The notes under the pieces: model-generated
Told to the model about the DNA's origin: nothing
Seen by the model: the letters and a program-made list of their open reading frames with translations, nothing else
Database searches by the model: none
Program-made: the position numbers and the translations under genes
In this document: positions 26,313 through 35,028 of the stretch, piece after piece
Layout of the letters: each line of letters starts with the position of its first letter
Position numbering within the stretch: position 1 is the first letter of the stretch
From: Halomonas sp. 'Soap Lake #6'
Lineage (GTDB): Bacteria > Pseudomonadota > Gammaproteobacteria > Pseudomonadales > Halomonadaceae
Direction: 5' to 3'
NCBI RefSeq assembly: GCF_003031405.1
Contig: NZ_CP020469.1
Coordinates: 3,596,001 to 3,660,000, forward strand
DNA: 64,000 nucleotides

Positions 26313-27641
26313 TTACCCATTACCCAGCCGCCGCCACTGCCTTACTACCAGTATCAGCACTAGCGAAGACAACACTACGTTGGAAATGGGTACAGCTAGC
26401 CAAACACCATTGATCCCCAATAACTGCGGTAAAAGAAGCAAGAAAGGTACTTGAATGACCATATTTCCCAACGTAATCATCGTCGCTGGGCGCGCTTGGC
26501 CTAATGACTGAAACCAGGTGGCCGTAATCACCAGAAAACCATCTAGAAACATGGCGAGCATGAAAAGCCGCAGCGCATGGCTTGTGGTCTCTAGTAAAGC
26601 AGTATCTGTCTCGCTAATGAAAAACTGCGCGAAAAAGCTAGGGGACCACTGCACTGCCAGCACAAAGCACAAGCCCACCGATAAGACGATCAAGCAAGCC
26701 AACCGGTAAGACGCCTGAATTTTTCGCTTTTGCTCAGCCCCATGGTAGAAACTGGTGATCGGCTGCATACCTCCAGCGACGCCTTCCGCTAGCAAGTAAT
26801 AGAATGTCATTAAATAACCGGCAATGCTGAAAGCAGCGACGTGTAACGACGTTCCATGCTGTAGCAGCAGCATATTGTGCAGCACAATGGAAAAGCTGAT
26901 GTACAGATACATCAACATGCTTGAAAAACCGGTTTTCAACAGGTGCCACGCTTTTTGGCTTTGCCATACCAGTTGGCCCCATGAGATAGCCAGCTTACTA
27001 TGGCGTCTAAATAAATAACCCAGGCACAACACAACCGGCAGGAGTTCGCCCAGCAAGGTAGCTAATGCAGCGCCCTCCAACCCATAGCCTAAATACCCCA
27101 GAAACAGTGCATCCAGCGCGATATTAGCCACCGCCCCTAAGCCCATCGCGAGCGTCGCCAAGCGTGGCGCACCGGCATTGCGTACCAGCAGCGGTAACGC
27201 GATGCTACCTAGCACAATAGGTGTGCCTGCCAGCATCCAGTTTAGGTAGCGCTGCCCAAAAAGCAGAGCCTCTCCTTCTGCCCCCTGAAAGGATAGAAAT
27301 AAAGGGCTTATAAAGAACAGTACCACGCCCAAAAGTACACTGAAGCCCATTAAAAGAAACAGCGCTTGGATAAGGTATTCACGGGCCTGATTGGGCTGCC
27401 GAGCCCCTAACTGAATCGAAGCGTGTGCTCCGGCACCAATGCCAACCATCATACCGACGGCAAGTAGCACGCCTATTAATGGCCATGCAAGACTAATGGC
27501 AGCAAGACCATTGCCGCCTACAAAGTGCCCAACGAAAATACCATCAACGATTTGATAGGTACCGCTGACCATTAAGGCCGCAACAGAAGGCAACGTATAG
27601 TGCCAGAAAGCCCTGGCAACTGTGGCTTGATGTAAGTTCAT
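26313..27641 (-). CDS. MATE-family multidrug efflux transporter
   Basis: A 442-residue protein with 12 membrane segments in two MATE halves, e.g. LPSVAALMVSGTYQIVDGIFVGHFVG near 16-41 and LLVRNAGAPRLATLAMGLGAVANIALDALFLG near 150-181. It exports cationic drugs or metabolites using Na+ or H+. Its ATG overlaps the marR stop by four bases, so expression follows the MarR regulator. Confidence 0.92.
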   Translation of the reverse strand: MNLHQATVARAFWHYTLPSVAALMVSGTYQIVDGIFVGHFVGGNGLAAISLAWPLIGVLLAVGMMVGIGAGAHASIQLGARQPNQAREYLIQALFLLMGFSVLLGVVLFFISPLFLSFQGAEGEALLFGQRYLNWMLAGTPIVLGSIALPLLVRNAGAPRLATLAMGLGAVANIALDALFLGYLGYGLEGAALATLLGELLPVVLCLGYLFRRHSKLAISWGQLVWQSQKAWHLLKTGFSSMLMYLYISFSIVLHNMLLLQHGTSLHVAAFSIAGYLMTFYYLLAEGVAGGMQPITSFYHGAEQKRKIQASYRLACLIVLSVGLCFVLAVQWSPSFFAQFFISETDTALLETTSHALRLFMLAMFLDGFLVITATWFQSLGQARPATMITLGNMVIQVPFLLLLPQLLGINGVWLAVPISNVVLSSLVLILVVRQWRRLGNG

Positions 27642-28111
27642 AAGTATTGATACGGCTGGCTGGAAAGTTTTGGAGGTGATAATTCACCCAGACTCAAGTT
27701 ACTGCAGGCTTTGCCCATCAGTGCGGTAAGCTGCTCAAGCTCTGCAGGTGTCAACACTTGCTGAAAATGCCGCAGCGCTGCCTGATAAATCTCAGGCTCT
27801 TTTTGCTTCAAGCTAATAGCCTTGGCACTTGGTAATAGACGCTGCGCACGGGCATCTTCTGGGCAAGGGCGGCGCACCAGATACCCACGCTGTTCCAGTT
27901 TGCGCACCATGGTACTGGCTGAAGCTTTGCTGACATGCATGCACTCGGCCAGCTCGGTTAGCCGCACACCCGACTCATCCCACGCCAACAGGGTGTACAG
28001 GTACTGCAACTCACTGCTGGTCAATTCCATATGCTCACTATGCTGCACTTGCTCGCGCCACTGATTCCAGAGGTGCCATTCAAGCCGCTGCAAACTTTGC
28101 CGTAAATCCAT
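27638..28111 (-). CDS. MarR-family transcriptional regulator
   Basis: A 157-residue winged-helix regulator of the MarR family. The recognition region reads RLTELAECMHVSKASASTMVRKLEQRGYLVRRP (about 50-82), followed by the wing with the typical D-A-R sequence (PEDARAQRLLPSAKA). Genetically coupled to the MATE gene, which it most likely represses until an inducer binds. A palindrome suited to a MarR dimer lies 29 bases upstream of its start, suggesting autorepression. Confidence 0.9.
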   Translation of the reverse strand: MDLRQSLQRLEWHLWNQWREQVQHSEHMELTSSELQYLYTLLAWDESGVRLTELAECMHVSKASASTMVRKLEQRGYLVRRPCPEDARAQRLLPSAKAISLKQKEPEIYQAALRHFQQVLTPAELEQLTALMGKACSNLSLGELSPPKLSSQPYQYL

Positions 28112-28139
28112 CGCGTTTTTACCTAATCAGGCTACCATA

Positions 28140-28158
28140 TAGTTAGTAAGCCTAACTA
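28140..28158. promoter_or_regulatory. Palindromic operator upstream of the marR-MATE operon
   Basis: TAGTTAG-TAAGC-CTAACTA is a perfect 7+5+7 inverted repeat ending 29 bases before the marR start, in an AT-rich promoter-like region. Size and location match a MarR-family operator. Assignment to this MarR is inference from adjacency. Confidence 0.7.
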
Positions 28159-28450
28159 ATAAAATAAAAAAGTAAAGTGTTTGTGATCGAGAGCGCCGCA
28201 CCGAGTACCAGTTGCATTGGCTAAATGGGACTAAAACACTCCTCTACCAACGGCCTTATTGCCTATAGTACCGCATCGTTTCCATCAGCGGTTCTACACC
28301 CCAGCTCAATAAACAGACGTTACGTGCGACTTAAAAGCCCCCTCGCTAGCCTCGATTCACACTAGCCATTGGGTTACTATCAGAGTGTTACTGTATTGTT
28401 ATGCAGCACTCACCCACACGTCAGCTGTCAGCGGCACCGTTGGTAACCCT
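28159..28450. other. Intergenic region between marR and the LysR gene
   Basis: About 290 bases without a gene. It must hold the promoters of the divergent marR-MATE operon (left end) and lysR. No further repeat or RNA structure was recognised. Confidence 0.5.
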
Positions 28451-29350
28451 ATGAGCCATCCACTACTCCCCCTCAATCCGCTCAGAGCGTTTGAGGTAGC
28501 TGCCCGTCTACGTAGCCTAACCCGTGCGGCAGATGAACTGCATGTATCCCAGGTAGCGGTTAGCCGCCAAGTCAAAGTATTAGAGGATTATCTTGGGGTA
28601 GCGCTGTTTAACCGCCTACATCGCGGTATTGAGCTTACCCAGGAGGGCGCAGAGCTTTACGCGGGGGTTAAAAATGCCTTCCGCGAGCTTGAAAATGCCT
28701 CACGTAAAGTATCGCGTCGCAACCAGCGTGATGTGCTTTCGATCCAGTCTTACACTACCTTTTCGCAACGTTGGTTGATCCCCAGGCTGGCGGATTTTCA
28801 TAATAAAAATCCGCTGCTTGAGGTCAAGCTGTCATCATCGTTAAAGCCGGTTGATTTCCAAACACAGAGCGTCGATGCCGCCATCCGCTCCGGGCATGGT
28901 GACTGGCCAGGGCTACACGCCGAGAAACTGGTAGATATAGAGCTAATTCCAATTGTCTCCGCCGCTTTATGGGAAACCGAAGGGTTGGCTAAAAACGACA
29001 TCGCCAAGGTGCGCCTGCTGCACTCAATGGCTCGCCCGAACGACTGGAAGACATGGTTAGCGGACAGCGGGTTAGAGGGTGTTGATGCTGAGTCAGGTAT
29101 GAAGTTCGACAACTCAGCGTTAGCCTATGAAGCGGCGTCGATGAATATTGGCGCTGCTATTGCCATCAAAGTGTTTGTAGAGCGCCAACTGCAGGAAGGC
29201 AGCTTTGTGGCGCTATCAGACACCGTGTGCCGCACTGGCGAAGCGTACTATCTGACATGGCCGAAAGACGCCCGCCCGTCGGATGCACTGATTAAGTTTC
29301 TTGAGTGGATGAAAGCGCTGATCGGCCACCCCTTGGGCCAATCCAGTTAA
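28451..29350 (+). CDS. LysR-family regulator, GcvA-like subgroup
   Basis: A 299-residue LysR regulator. The N-terminal helix-turn-helix (LRAFEVAARLRSLTRAADELHVSQVAVSRQVKVLE, about 11-45) and the start of the effector domain (SIQSYTTFSQRWLIPRLADF) match the GcvA subgroup. ATG at 28451 is chosen because the canonical LysR N-terminus (L-P-L-N-P-L-R-A-F-E) begins there; the in-frame upstream ATG adds an unlikely extension. It converges with the MFS gene and may control the neighbouring organic-acid locus, but no proof is visible. Confidence 0.87.
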   Translation: MSHPLLPLNPLRAFEVAARLRSLTRAADELHVSQVAVSRQVKVLEDYLGVALFNRLHRGIELTQEGAELYAGVKNAFRELENASRKVSRRNQRDVLSIQSYTTFSQRWLIPRLADFHNKNPLLEVKLSSSLKPVDFQTQSVDAAIRSGHGDWPGLHAEKLVDIELIPIVSAALWETEGLAKNDIAKVRLLHSMARPNDWKTWLADSGLEGVDAESGMKFDNSALAYEAASMNIGAAIAIKVFVERQLQEGSFVALSDTVCRTGEAYYLTWPKDARPSDALIKFLEWMKALIGHPLGQSS

Positions 29351-29365
29351 CTGGCGTTACTAGAA

Positions 29366-30577
29366 TCATGCTGCCTTCTGCCTTCTAAGACGTTGAAAAA
29401 TCAGCCAGTGCAACAGCAACAGTATCCCACAGGCAAAATACGCCAGCGTAAAGCCGCCAAACTGAGTGACAACCCCCAGTAACAGTGGTGCGGCAAACTG
29501 CATGGCCCGGTTAGCCATCAAGCGCACTGCTAGGGCATGGGCGCGCTGACGTTCAGGCACGGATTCTGCGATTACCACCATAGAGAGTGGCTGGGAGAGC
29601 CCCACACCAAGCCCCACTAGAACTGAAAACAGGCATAGCCAGTAGACATTCCCTGTTACCCCCACCAGCATTAAACCCAGCGCCATAAACAGTAAGGTGA
29701 GCGACATCGTCGCGTAGCGACCGTGAAGCAGGCTGACAATGGTACTGGTAAACGGCCTAACCGCCATGGAGGCAAGTGCGCGTAGGCTTACCAACAGTCC
29801 AATGGTGGTGCCAGAGAGCGCCAAGCTTTCAAGATAAACAGGAAAGTAGCTACCGTGAGCTCCTAGCGCCAGCATAGCCGCCAGGGAGATAATCAGCGAT
29901 AACTTCACCCCCTGGGAGGTTTTCAGCAGCTGCCACTGCTGCCCAACGCTGATGAGAAAACCAACTCTCTGTTGATCACCGCTGGATGTACGCTGATTGG
30001 CCATAAAAAATGACACCAGCGCCACAAAAGAGGCAATAAAAGCGCCATAGAACGCCGCACCTGGGCCGCCACGATAATCAATAATCCAGCCCGCCAGTAG
30101 CGGCCCTACCATCTGCCCAATCGATAAATAGGTGGTGTACCAGCCGAAGTACTTTTCCAGTGCCGTACCCTGCCCCAAATAAGTGATCGCCGTTTGGGCT
30201 GAAATGATCATCAGCAACTGCGCCAAGCCGATCACCAACTGCCCTGCAATTAATCCCTTAAAGCCTGGAATAACCACCAATAGCCCAGCACCGACCACCA
30301 TGGCCACTGCACCAAGCTGAAGGGTGCGTGGGCTACCCAACCGCGCGACCAGCGAGCCAAAAGGTAGTGCTAAAAACAGGGGTAATACATAGGGAGCGCT
30401 GACGATTAAGCCCAGCATTAATGGCGTTGCGCCCAGCTCAATAGCAGCGAGCGGCACCGCCACCAGTAGCATTGTTTGTACTACAAAGGCGGTGCCTAGA
30501 CTGAAACAGATACAGGCAAACTCTTTTTTCACACCTGTCTTATGCCTATTACTTTTTTGCACGTCCTCTTTTTGCAT
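29366..30577 (-). CDS. Major facilitator superfamily transporter
   Basis: A 403-residue MFS protein with 12 membrane segments. The loop 2-3 motif is present in a variant form (GSLVARLGSPRTLQLGAV near 73-90), and loop 8-9 likewise (SLLHGRYATMSLTLL). Substrate unknown. It lies 57 bases after tctA on the same strand and could be the last gene of the organic-acid locus, either exporting a by-product or importing a related substrate. Confidence 0.87.
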   Translation of the reverse strand: MQKEDVQKSNRHKTGVKKEFACICFSLGTAFVVQTMLLVAVPLAAIELGATPLMLGLIVSAPYVLPLFLALPFGSLVARLGSPRTLQLGAVAMVVGAGLLVVIPGFKGLIAGQLVIGLAQLLMIISAQTAITYLGQGTALEKYFGWYTTYLSIGQMVGPLLAGWIIDYRGGPGAAFYGAFIASFVALVSFFMANQRTSSGDQQRVGFLISVGQQWQLLKTSQGVKLSLIISLAAMLALGAHGSYFPVYLESLALSGTTIGLLVSLRALASMAVRPFTSTIVSLLHGRYATMSLTLLFMALGLMLVGVTGNVYWLCLFSVLVGLGVGLSQPLSMVVIAESVPERQRAHALAVRLMANRAMQFAAPLLLGVVTQFGGFTLAYFACGILLLLHWLIFQRLRRQKAA

Positions 30578-30634
30578 TGCACGCCAGCCTCCCTGGCAAT
30601 GGCACCTCTGGTTAAGGGGTTAGCCAGTCTCTGA

Positions 30635-32131
30635 TTAATGAGCGCGCCGATACCCTTTTACCTTCTTACGAAAAACGCTGAGGGCGGGTAACACAAAAGA
30701 CAGTGCTGCAATAGCCAGCAGTGTCGCACTAAGCGGGTTAGTGATAAAGGTAGTTACATCACCATTGGAAATAGACAGTGCGCGACGCAGGTTCGTCTCC
30801 AACATATCACCCAACACCAGGGCTAGAATGATCGGTGCCAGGGGGATGTTTGCCTTACGCAGCACATAGCCAATCACCCCAAAGGTTAGTGCCACATAGA
30901 CCGGGAACATAGAACTTGTGGATGCATAAGCACCAATCAAGCTAATTGAGGCCACAATAGCGGCAATCGCCGGGCGCGGAATATCCGCCACCTTCGCCCA
31001 GAACCGCGCACCTGCAAGGCCAATAAATACCATGATGGGCACACTGATCCAAAGCGACACAAAAACGGTATAGGGGATTTCAGGGTTGGTAGTGAATAGT
31101 AGTGGACCTGGCTGAACCCCATGGATCATCAAGGCGCCAATCATAATGGCGGTAGTGGCCGACCCCGGAATACCCAAGGCGAGCAACGGAGACAAGGAGC
31201 CTGAAACCGACGCATTGTTGGCCGTTTCAGACGCCGCAATACCCTCATAACTGCCCTTGCCAAATAACTCAGGCTGCTTTGAGAAGCGCTTTGCCACTGC
31301 ATAGGAGACAAACGAGCCAATCGACGCCCCTGCACCAGGTATGACACCCACAAAATAACCAATTAATGAGCTACGTAAAAACAGGTATTTCATCTTGTAG
31401 AAGGTTTTGAAGGGCACCTCTAAAATACCGCTCATGGGCTGGTTCTTTATTTTATGGCTCGCTCCTGCCTCAATCATAAAAAGCACTTCTGAGAGGGCAA
31501 ACAAGCCTAGCAGCACAGGTACTAACGGCAGGCCTTCAAAAAAATCCGGATGGTAGCTAAAGCGTGGAACACCAGTTTGGCTATCTAGCCCAACGGTGGC
31601 CAAAGCCAAACCTATGCCCATCGCCAGGGCGCCTTTCAGTAGCGATCCCGATGAGAAACTCGACACTAGGCTCAGCCCCAACAGGGCAAGTGCAAAATAA
31701 GCGGAGGGTCCAAAGTTTAACGCATACTCAGATAGCGGTACGGCAGTTAAAAACAGCAGCACTGTACTAACAAAGATGCCAATACCTGAAGAGATAATAG
31801 AAATATTCAGCGCAATGCCGGTTTTACCCTGTTTGGTAAGGGGGTAGCCGTCCCATGCAGTCGCCACTGCTGCTGCCGTGCCTGGAGAGTTCAATAAAAT
31901 GCCAGAAATAGCCCCCCCGTATTCAGCAGCGGCAAACAGTGCAACCAGCATTACGATAGAGACAATAGGATCCATACTGTAGGTAAAGGGAATCATCAAA
32001 GCGATGCCCAAACTGGGCCCTAACCCGGGAATTGCACCAATTAAATAACCAATAAAAGCGCCCGCGACCAAGCCCAAAAGCACCATGGGGTCTGCGAAGG
32101 CATTCAGCCCTATTAAAAGATTATCAATCAT
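30635..32131 (-). CDS. tctA: Tripartite tricarboxylate transporter large permease (TctA)
   Basis: A 498-residue membrane protein with the TctA signature near the start (GAIPGLGPSLGIALMIPFTY, about 31-50) and its internal repeat (VIPGAGASIGSFVSYAVAKRFS, near 260). It forms the cation-coupled channel, with a TctC protein supplying substrate. ATG at 32131 has GAGG seven bases upstream. It follows tctB by nine bases. Confidence 0.93.
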   Translation of the reverse strand: MIDNLLIGLNAFADPMVLLGLVAGAFIGYLIGAIPGLGPSLGIALMIPFTYSMDPIVSIVMLVALFAAAEYGGAISGILLNSPGTAAAVATAWDGYPLTKQGKTGIALNISIISSGIGIFVSTVLLFLTAVPLSEYALNFGPSAYFALALLGLSLVSSFSSGSLLKGALAMGIGLALATVGLDSQTGVPRFSYHPDFFEGLPLVPVLLGLFALSEVLFMIEAGASHKIKNQPMSGILEVPFKTFYKMKYLFLRSSLIGYFVGVIPGAGASIGSFVSYAVAKRFSKQPELFGKGSYEGIAASETANNASVSGSLSPLLALGIPGSATTAIMIGALMIHGVQPGPLLFTTNPEIPYTVFVSLWISVPIMVFIGLAGARFWAKVADIPRPAIAAIVASISLIGAYASTSSMFPVYVALTFGVIGYVLRKANIPLAPIILALVLGDMLETNLRRALSISNGDVTTFITNPLSATLLAIAALSFVLPALSVFRKKVKGYRRAH

Positions 32132-32140
32132 GTTCAAACC

Positions 32141-32644
32141 TCAATCAAAATAGACGCCGAGCACCAGCACAAAAACCACATAAATGCCGAGAGACAATAG
32201 CGGTGGCAACGTCAGTAATAGCGAATAACGAGTTTCGCCTCCTAACTTCATTAACAAAAAGGCCAGGAGTGTTATCGCTATAATCAACCCTACCCGTTCA
32301 AGCGCCAACACGAGAGCAATCATCACAATAACGGTTAGCAAAACCTGTGCAGGCCGACCAATTTCAATAAACAGCTCACTTTCTGAACTTGGCTTATTCA
32401 ATAAATTGACAATAACCAAAAGAACTAGAGAGGCACTAATAAGCATTGCGACTAACAGAGGAAAACCGCTGGCCCCCACACTACCCGAGGATCCATAGTT
32501 AGGTAGATTAAGCGCTTCTCTTGCATAGAAAGCAGTAGCAGCCAGCAGCACAAAATAAACCACCAGCTCTAGCCATCTCTTGCTTATTTTTAACGTTGTA
32601 TGCCTACCTTCTTCTAAAGGAGCATCAGGGTTGTCATTACTCAT
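32141..32644 (-). CDS. tctB: Tripartite tricarboxylate transporter small permease (TctB)
   Basis: A 167-residue protein with four hydrophobic segments (about 24-42, 58-75, 95-130, 138-160), the TctB layout. Start at 32644, where GGAG lies seven bases upstream; an earlier in-frame start adds 18 basic residues without a ribosome binding site. Cotranscribed with tctA. The two TctC genes lie about 5.5 kb upstream in the same orientation. Confidence 0.88.
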   Translation of the reverse strand: MSNDNPDAPLEEGRHTTLKISKRWLELVVYFVLLAATAFYAREALNLPNYGSSGSVGASGFPLLVAMLISASLVLLVIVNLLNKPSSESELFIEIGRPAQVLLTVIVMIALVLALERVGLIIAITLLAFLLMKLGGETRYSLLLTLPPLLSLGIYVVFVLVLGVYFD

Positions 32645-32886
32645 TGGCGAACTCCAATTTTTATAGTTAATGTTTCGTCTCTTGCTATATTGAGTCACTT
32701 ATTTTTTTCTATAGCTTGAATACCGAAGTTAAATGCTTCGCTATTCATGAAAAATGCTTAGATGTACTTAAAGCGCCATTACAGCGCTTTACATTGATGC
32801 TGTGTTTTATCATGGCGCAGGGTGGCCAAAAGGAAAACTGACCATTTATCAGGTTTGACCACCGCTAACATTAGGCAGGAATACCA

Positions 32887-35028
32887 CTAAAGGATTATCG
32901 ACACCTCCTGAGTCTGTCTATTTGCACACTGATGGCCTTTACCACTTACCTCAGCCAGATTGTTCAGCTCTCTTGCAAGCTGGTCTCCACTCATCTGGCG
33001 GGCAATAAAGTGGGGACCGCCTCTCCAGCGGGGGAAACCGTAGCCATTGACCAATGCAATATCAATATCCGCAGGCCGCTGGCAAACGCCCTCTTCCAGT
33101 AACAACAAGGCTTCGTTGATCAAAGCAAGCACAGCGCGCTGCTGGATCTCCTGCTCGCTAAACGCTTTAGCCGTGATGGCGTGCTCTTCTCGGTAGCGTT
33201 CAATAATCTGGGCGACTTCTGGGTCGGAGGTTGGCCGCATTGCCTCATCATAGCGGTAATAGCCGCTGCCGGTTTTGCGTCCTAAACGACCCGCTTCGCA
33301 AATTAGATCCGGTATACCCACGTAGCGTCTCAAGTGTCGGGTATCGGCGGTTTGCTGGCGCATTTTCCAGGCAATATCCAGCCCAGACATATCCGCCACT
33401 TTAAAGGGTCCCATGGCAAATCCGTAAGCTTCCAGAGCGGCATCAATTTGCTCAGGGCTAGCCCCCTCTTCCAGCATAAATTCACACTGCCGCCGATAGG
33501 CCGCATAGAGCCGATTGCCCACAAAGCCCCATGAATTGGCGACCACTATCGCCTTTTTCTTTAACCGCCGTGTAACGGCCGCTGCGCTGCTCAAGGTCTG
33601 CTCGCTGGTGGTTTTACAGCGCACGATCTCCATTAGCGGCATGCGGTCGGCAGGACTGAAGAAATGCAGCCCCAATACGCGCTCCGGGTGGGGAATGCCC
33701 TCGGCAATCTGATCAATATCAAGGTAGGAGGTATTGCTAGCCAGTAGCGTGCTTTTGCTAACCGACTTAGCCAAATCAGCAAATAGCGAGCGCTTGATGG
33801 CCAAATCTTCCACAATGGCCTCAATGACCAAGTCAGTGCCGGCAACATCGGGTAAATGCTGAGTCGAATTCAGGCGGGATAGCGCGTCATCACGCTGCCC
33901 CTGGGTTAACCGCTGGCGTTTAACACCTTCATCCAACGCCTGAGTAATTCGCGCCACACCTGCTTTAAGTGCCTGATCATTTAACTCCACAAGATCGACG
34001 CTATAGCCTGCATTAAGTGCACAAAGGGCAATACCGCTGCCCATGGTACCTGCACCTACCACTGAGATGCGTGTGATTGGCGTGGCCTTAACGGGCTGGG
34101 TAGGCACAAAGGTTTTTTCACGCTCGGCAAAAAACAGATAACGCAGCGCTTGGGCAGACTCACTGCCTCGCAAGGCCAGAAACCGGGCCCGCTCTTCAGC
34201 TATCGCGGCGCTAAAGCTGAGCGTGGCCGCCTTCATCACTACCTCGGCGGCGACCGGCGCGGCGGGTAAGCCACGAGCACGTACCAGCAGTTTATTCACC
34301 TGGGCTTGCAGTGCTTGCTCATCCGCAGGGAGCACGTCGCGTTCTGCTAGTGGCTGTTTGCCACCCCGGTAGCGGTTGGCATAAGCCAATATCGCCTTGA
34401 GCAGCTCAGTTTCCTGCACCTCTGCTTTCTGCGCCTCTGCTTCCTGCGTCTCGCCCCTGCTGGTTTCACCCTGCGTGGCGTGGAGCAGTTCATCAACCAA
34501 CCCCACCTTTTGGGCTTCAACCGCTGTAATAGGCTTACCGGAGACAATCATATCCAGCGCCAGGGGTAAGCCCACTACCCGTGGCAGACGCTGGGTACCA
34601 CCAGCACCTGGGATCACTCCCACCGTGACCTCGGGCAGGCCCAGCAGCGCGGTGGGGGTTGCGATGCGGCTGTCGCAGGCTAACGCTAACTCTAACCCCC
34701 CTCCCAGGGTATGGCCGCTGATTACCGCAATCACCGGTAGCGGAAAAGCGGTGAGCGCGGTGGTGACCTGGGGCAGCGTCGGCTCCGTTGGCTCGTGCTC
34801 CAACTCGCGCAGGTCGGCCCCCGCCATCAGGTTCGGGCCTTTTCCCATCAGCACCACGGCACGGCTTTGCTGAGTATCAATCTTGGCCAAAGCCTCCAAG
34901 ATACCTCGGCGCACCGCGTCATTGCTGCTATTCACCGGCGGGTTATCCAGAGTAATGATGGCAATTTGCCCTTCCTGGCTAAGGTGAACGCGGTCCGTGG
35001 TGGGAGTAATGATGGGTGAATCAGCCAT
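32887..35028 (-). CDS. Bifunctional enoyl-CoA hydratase/3-hydroxyacyl-CoA dehydrogenase
   Basis: A 713-residue FadJ/EHHADH-like fusion. Residues 10-200 are an enoyl-CoA hydratase/isomerase domain (ISGHTLGGGLELALACDSRI near 105, PEVTVGVIPGAGGTQRLPR near 130). From about 300 it is a 3-hydroxyacyl-CoA dehydrogenase (NAD motif VVGAGTMGSGIALCA, AIVEDLAIKRSLFADL, GLHFFSPADRMPLMEIV). The linker near 190-206 carries a 15-bp DNA repeat encoding ETQEA-EAQKA-EVQET. ATG at 35028 overlaps the upstream stop by eight bases, with GGAGGTGG before it. Likely to hydrate and oxidise the CoA ester made by the neighbouring synthetase. Confidence 0.92.
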   Translation of the reverse strand: MADSPIITPTTDRVHLSQEGQIAIITLDNPPVNSSNDAVRRGILEALAKIDTQQSRAVVLMGKGPNLMAGADLRELEHEPTEPTLPQVTTALTAFPLPVIAVISGHTLGGGLELALACDSRIATPTALLGLPEVTVGVIPGAGGTQRLPRVVGLPLALDMIVSGKPITAVEAQKVGLVDELLHATQGETSRGETQEAEAQKAEVQETELLKAILAYANRYRGGKQPLAERDVLPADEQALQAQVNKLLVRARGLPAAPVAAEVVMKAATLSFSAAIAEERARFLALRGSESAQALRYLFFAEREKTFVPTQPVKATPITRISVVGAGTMGSGIALCALNAGYSVDLVELNDQALKAGVARITQALDEGVKRQRLTQGQRDDALSRLNSTQHLPDVAGTDLVIEAIVEDLAIKRSLFADLAKSVSKSTLLASNTSYLDIDQIAEGIPHPERVLGLHFFSPADRMPLMEIVRCKTTSEQTLSSAAAVTRRLKKKAIVVANSWGFVGNRLYAAYRRQCEFMLEEGASPEQIDAALEAYGFAMGPFKVADMSGLDIAWKMRQQTADTRHLRRYVGIPDLICEAGRLGRKTGSGYYRYDEAMRPTSDPEVAQIIERYREEHAITAKAFSEQEIQQRAVLALINEALLLLEEGVCQRPADIDIALVNGYGFPRWRGGPHFIARQMSGDQLARELNNLAEVSGKGHQCANRQTQEVSIIL
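34408..34452. repeat. 15-bp tandem repeat in the hydratase/dehydrogenase linker, three units
   Basis: AGTTTCCTGCACCTC, TGCTTTCTGCGCCTC and TGCTTCCTGCGTCTC are head-to-tail 15-bp units, with a degenerate fourth after 34452. On the minus strand they give the pentads ETQEA, EAQKA and EVQET in the linker between the two enzyme domains, where the insertion is tolerated. Confidence 0.85.
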
